Below, one piece after another: positions 36,301 through 46,732 of a DNA stretch of 64,000 bases. Numbering within the stretch: position 1 is the stretch's first letter; every line of letters starts with the position of its first letter. This DNA is from Pyrus communis (lineage: Eukaryota; Streptophyta; Magnoliopsida; Rosales; Rosaceae). The notes under the pieces are model-generated. The model did not search any database. It saw only the letters and a list, made by a program, of their open reading frames with translations, and was not told the DNA's origin. The translations under genes were made by a program, and so were the position numbers. The DNA lies in NCBI RefSeq assembly GCF_963583255.1, contig NC_084803.1, forward strand, positions 900,373 to 964,372, written 5' to 3'.

Positions 36301-36515
36301 ACACCCTGTTGAACTTGAGCATCGACAGTGTGACTGTATCGCTAGACGGGCAGCGTGCTGTGGTGGAAGCAACTCTTGAAGAGATGGCCCAGTTAACTGA
36401 TGTGCTCCATCCGGAGCACAATGACTCAAACAGCAGAGCGTATACCACGAGATACGAGATGTCTTGTTCGAGCTCAGGATGGAAGATCAGTGAAGGAGCC
36501 GTCCTCCAATCATAA
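33316..36515 (+). CDS. ARC6: ARC6 plastid division protein, copy A, frameshifted
   Basis: ARC6 is the inner-envelope protein that tethers FtsZ2 in the stroma and binds PDV2 in the intermembrane space. Exons: 33316-33816, 34067-34291, 34376-34636, 34734-35679, 35997-36131 and 36225-36515. The plastid transit region, J-like domain (DFYQVLGAQQHFLGDGIRRAYEA) and transmembrane segment (IMCAGIVIGLTLIGLRYL) are intact. Exon 5 is 135 nt against 137 nt in copy B. Two bases are missing in the stretch after GAAAAATCTGC near 36020-36035, so translation ends at TGA 36053-36055 after about 663 residues. The predicted product lacks the C-terminal intermembrane-space domain encoded by exon 6 (RATEIAQLNWSYEYTLL to GWKISEGAVLQS). 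Both available acceptors (ending 35996 or 36005) keep the same frame, so they do not repair it. It is either a real truncation or a sequencing error. Confidence 0.88.
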
Positions 36516-37027
36516 AAGAACGTTGTAAAGTACAATGACGCGGGTGTAAATGCTGTCTTGTTTTTCTATTTAAGTTTATTCTTTGTAAGTTTTACGCTCT
36601 CTGGGTGCGATTGGCAAGATTTACGTGTTGTTACCAGTCCACGCGTATAAAACAAGAGATATATCATATAAATAAAGAATAGAAGAATAAGTTCATTGGT
36701 AAAATGTTTGAGTTCATATAATCAGTCAAAATTAGTACAAGTTTGTCGACCTGGCCACAGAAGGGGACATTTCTTCCTAGTCCGGCCTGGTTTTGGAGCC
36801 GTATTATGTTTAACACGGAAACAGAGAGATATAACCGTTGTTTCTGTGCCTGCAATTTACCGCCGCAGCCATGGAGGCCCCTCTTGCCTCCTTTTTCTCC
36901 TCCAGTACAGCTGCAGATTTCTGTTTAGTTTACAATGCGCATCTCCACTCCGGCTGAACTGGAGCGAGACATCATATTCTGTACAAAATATTTCTACGAG
37001 TTACCTTCGTCTAACTGGTGCCGAATT

Positions 37028-40000
37028 CTATAGAGTAGACATGGAATCTCTCCAAATGGAGGATTTCTTGTTTATAGGGTGAGATAAGAAGCTGAGTCCG
37101 AGTATCTCCTTGGGAGCATCGAGTGGTGCAACAAGGCCAACCAGCTTCGCAACAAGGGTGGCGCTCTCCCGGATGTGCCCCATGTCCATTGTGCTCGTCC
37201 ATGTCAAGTTTGCCAACTGCAGACTCCTCTGCTTTGTGTTTAGCCTAATCCCCCACTTCTGGTAGAGCCTTTCCTTTTCCTTTGTCGATGCAAACCTCTT
37301 CGGCACTTTCTTGGCTAACATTTCTCTCTCTCGCTTAAGATCCTTCATGCTGTTTCAGATTACAAATTAAGAAAAACAAAATTTATGTTAGAGATCTCCC
37401 GCTTTAACGCGGTTAGGCTCAAAGTATCAAAATTTCAAATGTGTGTTTCGTGCTGTTGAAATGATCCGAAATAACTACCTTCCAGCCTGTGTGGGAGCTT
37501 GGCGGGATTTTAGATTGCTTCCTCCAGAGAAGGTGTCCTTGAGAATCGTCAACCTTCGTAGCTCTACCTCCAAGTACAGAAAATCAGACGGATCACCATT
37601 GTAAAGAATGAAGAAATGTGTCCTGTGAACCAATGGCACAAAGCAAGCCTCCCACAGCTGGATTATTAGTCCCCTCTGTGTCTCAAAATCAAGGCGCCAA
37701 TTAGAAGGGGTTCTCAAAGGATGTTCTGCACGATTGTGCCTCCTCCGTCCTGCTCCTCTTTGTGCCTGTCACCAATAATCACTCATGATTAAAGTTCGTG
37801 TCTTTGAAATATATGTTCATTAATTACTAACCAACCAGTAATCACCATTGTGTTAGAGAGAGAGAGAGAGAGGATAAGAAAGAGAGAGGGAGGCTGTTAC
37901 CTCGTACTTGTCTTCCTTGCGTTCATTGGCGAAATTGAGAACACTCATATTATCCTCTACGTCAGACTCCGAGACATTGGGGATAACTTTCCAAGCCACT
38001 GGAGCACTCAAAACTGACTCTAATTGAGAACTAGCTCTGGTTGAGCTTCCAATTTCGGAACCTTGCTTCGATTTATGAAATAGCTTCCAACGCAAACCTT
38101 TTGAACTTCTAGGCCAGCCTTCTGAAATGTCCTGTGCATTAGCTGCCTCCGTGCTTTCCTCTGCCTCTACGTGAACGCTCAAAATAGAATCTTGATCAGA
38201 ATCTCTTCTTGGTAACTTTCCGGCATAGCCACCATACTTGGATCGAGAGTTCTCCCCCTGATGGACTTTTGGTTTCCTATGAGGAAATTCCTGCTGTGTA
38301 ATAACCTCTGTGTCCCGCTGATCTCTGGCACCATCTAGGTCCATTGGAACACTCGCAACAGAAGCTGGAAAATCTTCCCTAGATATACTTCTACTGTGGG
38401 TACCTTGCCTTGATCTGGAAGGTCTCCGTTGGAAACCTTCAGCAGGTGTTGTGTTCTCGTTTAGTTCTGCCTCATGCAATGCAAAAGAAGATGGACTCAT
38501 GATAACCGCCCTGCAACTTCGGCTTCTAGACAAATTCATACTTGCAGTGCTAGATTCAGAGGAAGAAGGAGATTGTTCCATTGGGGGAAGATTAACAAGG
38601 TTGTTAATTGTCCTTTGCATTTCCTGAATCTTTTTCCGCATTGCTTCATACTCTGCATTAACGTTATTCAACTCCTTATCTCCTGTCTGCTGCATGGGAG
38701 CGGTCGCGGCTAAGTTTTCTCCATTTTCTTTAGAACCGCTTAAAATCAAATCAAAAGTGTTCTGGTCCATGCTTGATATGCATCTAATTTCCTTGCAGCT
38801 ATCTTCAGATTCCGCACGAGATGCTTCTGCAATAACTTCAGATTCTGCTTGACTTCTTTGTGCAATAACTTCAGATTCTGCTCGATTTCTTTGTGCAATA
38901 TCTTCAGATTCTGTTGGACATCTTTGTGCAATATCTTCTGGTTCTGAATGAGATCTTCCTGCAATATCTTCAGATTCCGTCGGTTGTGTATTATCTTCAG
39001 GTTCTGCCTGAGATCTTTGTGCAGTATCTTCACATTCTGCGTGAGATATTTGTGCAATATCTTCAAATTCGGCATGAGATCTTTCCACAACATGTGCAGA
39101 CTCTGCAAGATCCTCCCAATCCGGCAATGAATCAAGCCCAACAAACTCTGGAGCACTACTGTCCAGCAGAAAGTTTTCTTCAGAGCTGGCAGAAAGCTGA
39201 CGGTTGTGCTTGTAGGAACCAGTAAAACTAGGTATATCAGTAATATCAGATGCGTTGTCTGCTTTTACACCCACGGATAATGACTCAGCTCCTGAATTTT
39301 CACCTATTCTTGGAACTTGGCTGTCTCCAGTTGATTCTAGCAAATTCTGAACCCGAGACTGAGCAAGATCACGTTGCTGAGTCAGTTCTTTGATCTCTTT
39401 ATCCATCTGCATAAATTTCACATTCAATAAGAAGATTAGGAAGTGAGAAAGTGTCATGTGCAATTATGTGTATGTATGAGTCATAGAAGTCTCATCACCT
39501 GTTCAAGCAAAAGTTCTTTCTCTTGCATTGACTTTGATGCTAAGCTCCTCAACGCGTCTTCCATTTTCGCTAGTTCTTTCTGAAGTTGCTTTACCAACGC
39601 CTTATCTGATCTTACTACGTTGACCTTTGCATTAGTAGTCACCTCTTTCGCACAACTTGCAAAGAAGAGAGTGTTTTTCGATTGCTCAACGTGACTTCGT
39701 GCAGGGCTCAGTGTGCAAATGATGGCTGTCCTGGCATTGCCTCCCAACGAGTTTTGCAGTATTCTTGTTAGCTTCGAATCTCTATAAGGTACGTGTCCAT
39801 TCTTTCCCTTGCTGCATCCATTCATGACATTAAATTGATTAAGAAAACATAAAATGGTTAAACAAGGTTAGATAAGAAAAGCCAAGTTTTATCGGCTGGT
39901 ACAAAGCACCCCGAAGAAGAAAATAATTTGCCACATCGTCAATAGACATGACGCCGAGTGTACATTTATATAAAATAAGCCCTTGTCTGGAGTATAGGGA

Positions 40001-41666
40001 AAAAATATTGAACCTTAGTTTGCGAATTACAGTTCCCAGGGTCAGTAAGCTTCGATTTATGTGGCAGCCTTCTTTCAATCTCATACCAGCTGATAACGCT
40101 TGAGAAACACGCTCACTGCCCGCAAGATCAACAAAATTCTGCGCAGAGAGTCAAATTTTTTACTGCTAATAATACCATTGTATAAGATCCTCATGAAGGA
40201 AATGTTTCTTCGCAAGGAAAGATAAGTACTTCCTTACCACAGTAGCTGCAAGTGTGCTAGAACTTTGAATGCCTAGGTATTCTCGAGCGGAACTTTCAAT
40301 TGTCTGTTGGATCCGTCAATTCAAAAAAAAAAAAAAAAACATTTACAAACAAGTTGTTAAGTCAAAATGGAATGTAAATGCTTTAGTGACAAGCATACCA
40401 GTCGCAAAATCTGATGAGATCTTGAGCTAGTTTCGTTGAGAGAGGTCTCTCCGATCTTCCTCTGAGCTGCAAGAATCAAGGACCAATATAAGAGTATATA
40501 TTCCATCTGTGAAAATAAAACTAACACGAATACCATGTAATCCTGTGAGACAAACATAATGCAAGTGTGGTTACCTTCACAGGCGGAAAGAAGCTCCTCT
40601 AGGTGGTTCCGGTCTCTCAAAATCTCTTCTGAAAGTTTCTCGACAACAGTACCTTTCTGTCGGAGTGGCATTATTAGAAAACCTACTCATTCATCTGAAT
40701 TATACACATTATAAATAGAATACATCATTCACCTCTGGATCGTCTAGGAGCCTAAGTTGAGCACTCTCGGAGCTGAGGAGGTCTCTGACAGCTTCGTTGT
40801 AGATCTCCATGGCGGAGAACTTCAACACAAATTCCCTATCACTATGCTGAAGCACAACAAATGGTTCAAGTTATGTCAGTGTCCGAAAAAACATAGTCAG
40901 CTTGATATAATTTGGAATTGAAGACTCAAAATACATCACTTACTTTCTCAATGTAGTCGTATATGTCTGCAACTGCATAATCTGTGATTCCTTTCATAGT
41001 GTATGTTTTTCCACTGCTTGTTTGTCCATAGGCAAAAATGGTTGCTGAACACGTATATATCGCCGAAACAAATAAGATTTTAGTCAGAGATATCCAAAAA
41101 CGAGGATAATAAGGAGATTACTCACAATTGATGCCGTTGATGACCGAAAGCACAACCTCTTTAGCTCCCTCATCATACACCTTCGTCGTGGGACAGTCCC
41201 ACCCAAATACTCTGTCTATCCCCAAAGGATTGGGAAACAAAGAGAAATGACATCAAAACAGATTCAAAGTTTTCAAACATAATGAAAAATTGCTTCATAA
41301 AATGACGGAAAAGAAGAGAGAGTTGTTATTGATGCTAAAAAAAAAAACATTTACTCTTCCCTGCTTTATTTTTCACATTGTGAGGAAGGCCAATACAGTT
41401 CTCTTTTCTTCCCTAGCAAGAAATATAAATTCTGGACCGCTAATAACAATTCCCGAAAGAAAATTTTCAATATTAAACAAGAATGGACATGCATGTCGTA
41501 TACCAAAACCATAAGCAGAGGGAGACATGGGGCGATCAGGATGGCTGTTGTTGTACATGACGGTGTTGTCCTTGACGAACCAATCGGAAACATCGTTCTT
41601 TGCCTTCTCCTTGTCGTTCAACGGCCTCAGCCGAACCGAAACGAGGATTTTCTCCTCCACAGACAT
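37028..41666 (-). CDS. Kinesin-like protein KIN-7 (NACK-type), unit A
   Basis: This is a plus-end type microtubule motor of the plant KIN-7 group, near KIN-7E/7F; NACK1/NACK2 relatives work at the phragmoplast. Twelve exons, from the 5' end: 41504-41666, 41126-41215, 40944-41044, 40733-40846, 40575-40656, 40399-40466, 40238-40303, 40014-40138, 39499-39811, 37901-39406, 37479-37765 and 37028-37349, giving 1078 residues. The N-terminal motor has P-loop [11 protein letters not shown], switch [11 protein letters not shown], switch [12 protein letters not shown] and [14 protein letters not shown] neck and coiled coil follow, then a long disordered middle in exon 10 with an array of 11-residue acidic repeats. 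The C-terminus is a DUF3490/NACK_C domain ([26 protein letters not shown] to [10 protein letters not shown]). After switch II it reads AGMRLKEG where copy B has AGARLKEG. The start at [16 protein letters not shown] matches the family. Confidence 0.93.
38790..39095 (-). repeat. 11-codon tandem repeat in KIN-7 unit A, about nine units
   Basis: Within exon 10 the protein runs through units like [22 protein letters not shown] and [11 protein letters not shown], each 33 bp long (one is shortened to nine residues). Consensus is (R)(S)xAExEDIAQ. The repeats are acidic and probably unstructured or loosely coiled. Unit B has fewer. Confidence 0.9.
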
Positions 41667-42764
41667 CGATGCCTCAACTTCTCCTCTTTTCCTACCGAAA
41701 ACCCAGGTTGCTTCACGCACAAACAAAACCCGCAAAAGCGTCAAACTTCCCCAATTTCGCTCTCCCACATGCATGTACGTGAGAGGGTGCTGCCACAGCG
41801 GTCAAATCATTTGAGAGCGAAATTCACTGATGAAATTCTTCACCGTTCGCAATGCGGGCCGCCTTTCAAATTCCTTCGTTCAAATCCCACAATGCAGGTC
41901 GAACGAACAAAAAAAAATTCAAACTTGATAAATAAATGGCATAAATTCCCCTGGGCAGTTCCACATCCAAATCGAAGGCGCAATTCAACCAAACCCAACC
42001 ACAACGACAACAGATACGAGGCAATGTAGACAAACTGAAAGAAATCCGATTATACGAAACAAATAATGTCTATATTTTATTTTTCCTTTTCTTTTTACCA
42101 CGGTTCGAAACCGTAACAAAAAAACACGAAAGAAAGGGAAAGACGGAACGGCCAAAACGTCGGCGGCGACGATGTCAAAATTTTATGGAGAGTGGAGAGA
42201 AATTTGGCCGAACCGTGAGAACCAGGAGGGTTCTGGCGATGCGGGAAATGAAGGAATTAGGAACGGTTGGCGAAGACCGTTGCCGTCCCCTCTCTCTCTC
42301 TCTCGCTCTTATTTGGATTGCTGGCTGCCTCTGATATACAACTACCGCGGCAAATTTCCTAAAAACTAATAAACTTACTATTTTGACCTCCAGCTTGCCG
42401 AGTATTAACGAGCATAACAAAGTAGACGTACTTATCTTGATCAACTAAATTTATAGTTTATTAATTAATGTTAAATATTGTGTAATTGAAGCTTAATCAA
42501 CTAATTTTATACCATTGACATAATGAACCAATAAATACGTCATCAGTTACAGAGTGGCTTCATGTCACTCGAATTTGGATCTCTCTTCCATACAGTACAA
42601 TTTGACATAGAAGATTACTTGTATTTTAAGAAGAAAAAAAAACTTGACAATGTTTGATGTTGGGCCTATATCCACAACATTTTTTTGGGCTAGAGTAATG
42701 AGATCAGCGTTGCAAATGAGCCTTTAACTGAAGCCCATATGAAATAAAAACCACAAAAAAGAAA
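41667..42764. other. KIN-7 unit A promoter and unit A/B junction
   Basis: The leader and promoter of the minus-strand kinesin lie here, closely matching 51302-52125 downstream. A CT-rich microsatellite is at about 42291-42308. The A/B junction is near 42490-42518. No gene was seen. Confidence 0.6.
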
Positions 42765-42823
42765 TCCGTTGCCGGGACTTGAACCCGGGTCTTTTGGGTG
42801 AGAGCCAACTACACTACAACTGA
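42765..42823 (-). pseudogene. tRNA-Glu pseudogene, unit B
   Basis: The T-arm and the 3' half of the anticodon arm match the intact copy, but only 59 nt remain. Thirteen bases of the D-loop and the 5' anticodon stem are missing, and further bases have changed, including in the anticodon stem (CCCAAAAG against CCCGAAAG) and the 5' acceptor end. It could not fold into a working cloverleaf. Confidence 0.9.
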
Positions 42824-42961
42824 TTTGTCGTTCACATCATTGAAATAAAGAATTATAAACTCTTCTTTAGTTGAAGCCAACAGATTACGCGAGAAAGAAA
42901 CATGGATAAAAGTCTCCCAGAAATGACTGCCAGGGTTTAAGCAGAGGCATCAAACTCTCCA

Positions 42962-45900
42962 ATGGAGACCCTCAAACACTTCGGCATCGGCTTCTCCACT
43001 CCCCGCCTCCTCCCTTTCCGCCACCATCGGAAACCCCAAAAGCTCCCTCCCACTATCTGTTTCGCCAGCAAATGGGCCGAGCGCCTCCTCGCCGACTTCC
43101 AATTCCTCGGCGACTCCTCCTCCTCCTCCTCCTCAGACCACCATTCCCTCTCCTCCGCCACCGCCACTCTCGCTCCTCCCCACTTGCCTCCCGCAGTTTC
43201 TCCCCCCGAGCGCCACGTGTCCATCCCCATCGATTTCTACCAGGTGCTGGGCGCCCAGCAGCATTTCCTTGGGGACGGTATAAGGAGGGCGTACGAGGCT
43301 AGGGCTTCCAAGCCGCCTCAGTACGGCTTCACCCAGGAGGCGCTGTTCAGCCGGAGGCAGATCCTTCTAGCCGCTTGCGAAACCCTAGCCGACCCCGCCT
43401 CCAGAAGAGAGTACAACCAGAGCCTTGCCGAAGACGAAGATGGAACCATCATCACTCAAGTTCCTTGGGATAAGGTAATTGTGTGGTTTCAATTCGTTGT
43501 ATTCTGTTTGGTTGCTGAGAAAAATGAGAGGAAAGTAATGGAATTTGTTGAGAATCTAAAAAATCTGGTATTGAATTATGATTCTAGTTAGTTTTATCTA
43601 CATTACTACGATTTCCAAGTGAAAATTGAGAGAAAATAATGGAAAATTTGGTATTAAAATTTAATTTTTTCAGTGGCTTTTGTCCGCATTACTGCGTTTG
43701 ATCAGTAAACGAGCAGAATGCGGCTGTATTTTATCGTGTTGAGCTATTTGTAGGTTCCTGGAGCTCTGTGCGTGCTGCAAGAAGCTGGGAAGACTGAGCT
43801 GGTTCTTCAAATTGGGGAGAGTTTGCTAAGAGAGAGGCTGCCCAAGTCGTTCAAGCAAGATGTCGTTTTGGTCATGGCACTTGCTTACGTTGACATGTCG
43901 AGGGATGCAATGGAATTGTCCCCGCCTGATTTTATTCGGGGTTGTGAAGTGCTTGAGAGGGCTTTGAAACTCTTGCAGGTAATGGAGTCCTCATAAGCAA
44001 TATCTTGTTTGTTTCAGTTGTATTAAATATTTTGATGTGTAAGACTGATCTTCAACATGCAGGAGGAAGGTGCGAGTAGCCTTGCACCTGATCTTCAATC
44101 GCAAATTGACGAGACACTGGAAGAGATCACCCCACGTTGCATTTTGGAACTTCTAGCTTTACCCCTCAGGGATGAGTACCGATCGAGAAGGGAAGAGGGC
44201 CTCCATGGTGTGCGCAACATACTGTGGTCTGTTGGAGGTGGGGGAGCAGTTGCAATTGCGGGAGGTTTCACTCGTGAAAATTTCATGAACGAGGCCTTCT
44301 TACATATGACTGCAACGGAGCAGGTAGCTATTCCTGTGAATTCCTTCCCATGCCCCTACTGTGTGCTTTCCACACAATTGTCTAATCTCTTTGTTGGTTT
44401 GTTCTTTTTTTCTTCTAAAGGTTGATTTATTTGTCGCAACCCCAAGTAATATTCCAGCGGAAAGCTTCGAAGTTTATGGAGTGGCACTTGCGCTTGTTGC
44501 TCAAGCCTTTGTTGGTAAGAAGCCTCATCACATTCAAGATGCTGATAACCTATTCCAGAAACTTCAGCAATCCAAAGTAACAGCTGTAGGACATTCTGTC
44601 GAAACCTATAGTGAGGTAGACTTTGCTTTGGAGAGGGGTCTCTGTTCACTTCTTATCGGGGATCTTGATGAGTGTCGCTCATGGTTGGGCCTAGACAATG
44701 ATAATTCACCATATAGAAATCCATCTGTTGTAGAATTTGTCTTGGAGAACTCAAAGGCCGAAGATGAAAATGATCTTCCTGGACTTTGTAAGCTATTGGA
44801 GACATGGTTGATGGAGGTAGTATTCCCCAGATTTAGAGACACCAAAGATATAGAGTTCAGACTTGGAGATTACTATGACGATCCTACAGTCTTGAGATAC
44901 TTAGAGAGGCTGGACGGAACTAATGGTTCGCCCTTAGCTGCTGCTGCTGCCATTGTGAATATTGGAGCTGAGGCTACTGCAGTTCTTGGTAATTTCAAGG
45001 CAAGTGCCATTCAGGCATTGCAGAAGGTGTTTCCTCCGGGTCACAGGGATGAGAATCTTACACCTCAAGAAGATAATGAAATGAATTATGCATTTCTTCC
45101 TGTGGAAAATGGAGAGCTTCTGGAAGAATCTGATGTAGATGAATCTGTCCATGTGGCTGAGGTTTCTGGAAGAAATGGTTCTGTTGGAATACGTGAAGAA
45201 GAATTGATGACTGACAAAATCAAAGACGCAACTGTTAAGATTATGTGTGCTGGTGTGGTAATTGGACTGACAACGTTGATTGGATTGAGGTATTTACCTG
45301 CTAGGAGGGGCTCGTCCAACCTGCATAAAGAACTTAGCTCAGCGACTGCATCTGATGTCACAAGTGCAGGTATGATTTTAACCATTTATTAGAGTATTAA
45401 TAAAATGATTCACAAAGCCTTATTTCCATCAACTAAGTTATGAAACATGAAAATATCTATATTTTGGCATTTTCCACTTCAATATGCTTGATGACATGTT
45501 ATTTCACTCAACGTAAAAGCCCCTGGTAGTATTTCGCCAGCTATTTGTCAAAGAGCTATGGTGAATCTTCCAATAGCCAGTAGTGCAGGGATACTTCTTC
45601 CTTTGAATCGGTCCAATTCACTTCGTAAGCTTGCCGCTTTACGCTTGATGCAAGGGGATGAAAATTAATTCATATAACCATGCCAGGGCTACCAGGAGAT
45701 GAAAAATCTGCAGAGGAAATACCAAAAATGGATGCAAGAATAGCTGAAGGTCTTGTTCGCAAATGGCAGAACATAAAATCTCAGGCTTTCGGGCCTAATC
45801 ATTCTCTGGAAAAATTATCTGAGGTAGGGAATTCTTTAGTTTTTGTGGATGAATAACGATGTCATTGAGCTAGTCACCAGTTTTGATGCATGTCCTGACA

Positions 45901-46207
45901 TTGTTAAAACTGCCAGGTTTTGGATGGTGAGATGTTGAAGATATGGACAGATCGCGCAACCGAGATTGCACAGCTTAATTGGTCCTATGGATACACCCTG
46001 TTGAACTTGAGCATCGACAGTGTGACTGTATCGCTGGACGGGCAGCGTGCTGTGGTGGAAGCAACTCTTGAAGAGATGGCCCAGTTAACCGATGTGCTCC
46101 ATCCGGAGCACAATGACTCAAACAGAAGAACGTATACAACGAGATACGAGATGTCTTGTTCAAGCTCTGGATGGAAGATCATTGAAGGAGCTGTCCTCCA
46201 ATCATAA
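42962..46207 (+). CDS. ARC6: ARC6 plastid division protein, copy B, intact
   Basis: This is the full-length copy: exons 42962-43474, 43754-43978, 44063-44323, 44421-45369, 45687-45823 and 45917-46207, 791 residues (Arabidopsis ARC6 is about 801). Order: plastid transit region with a serine run; J-like domain at about 85-150 (DFYQVLGAQQHFLGDGIRRAYEA, lacking the HPD of true J proteins); a conserved stromal region (LPKSFKQDVVLVMALAYVDMSRDAMELSPPDF, TPSNIPAESFEVY); an inner-envelope span near 606-623 (CAGVVIGLTTLIGLRYL); and the C-terminal intermembrane-space domain (VLDGEMLKIWTDRATEIAQLNW to IEGAVLQS), which in Arabidopsis binds PDV2. All junctions keep frame. It faces the KIN-7 gene tail to tail with about 525 bp between stop codons. 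It is presumably the functional gene of this pair. Confidence 0.95.
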
Positions 46208-46732
46208 AAGAACGTTGTAAAGTACAATGACGCGGGTGTAAATGCTGTCTTGTTTTTCTATTTAAGTTTATTCCTTGTAATCTCGTAGTATCTCAGATCT
46301 TTTATCCCAATCAAATGTGTTATTTTGTTGAAGTTTTACGCTCTCTGGGTGCGATTGGCAAGAGGAGAGCATATAAATAAAGAATAGAGGAATAAGTTCA
46401 CTGTTAAAATGTTTATGAGTTCGTATAATCAGTCAAAATCAGTACAAGTTTGTCGGCCTGGCTACAGAAATCGACCTTTATTCTTAGCCCAGCCTGCCCG
46501 TGTTTCTATGCCTGCAATTTACTGCGCCATGGCCGTGGAGACCCCTCTTGCCTCCTTTTTCTCGTCCTCCAGTTTGCCAGCATATATTAACAGTGGAAGG
46601 ATTCAAACAACATAGTAGTAAAGCTACAGATGGTTTACAATGCGTATCTCCATTCGAGCTGAGCTGGAGCGAGACATCGTATTCTGTACAAAATATTTCT
46701 ACGAGTTACCCTTGTCTAACTGGAGCCGAGTT

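Larger units (their letters stand above)
32662..42490. repeat. Segmental tandem duplication, unit A
   Basis: This unit of about 9.8 kb holds tRNA-Glu, ARC6 (+) and a KIN-7 kinesin (-) in the same order and spacing as unit B, which follows directly. Exons, introns, leaders and the spacer between the two genes all match closely. Limits were set by eye where similarity fades and are good to a few tens of bases. Confidence 0.9.

Noticed and set aside
36696..37082. 128-residue open frame between ARC6 and the kinesin in unit A
   Set aside because: It is not kept in the same form in unit B and overlaps the minus-strand kinesin end.
38790..39095. CRISPR-like array from the regular 33-bp period
   Set aside because: The repeats are in-frame codons of a kinesin exon in a plant genome and lack separate spacers.
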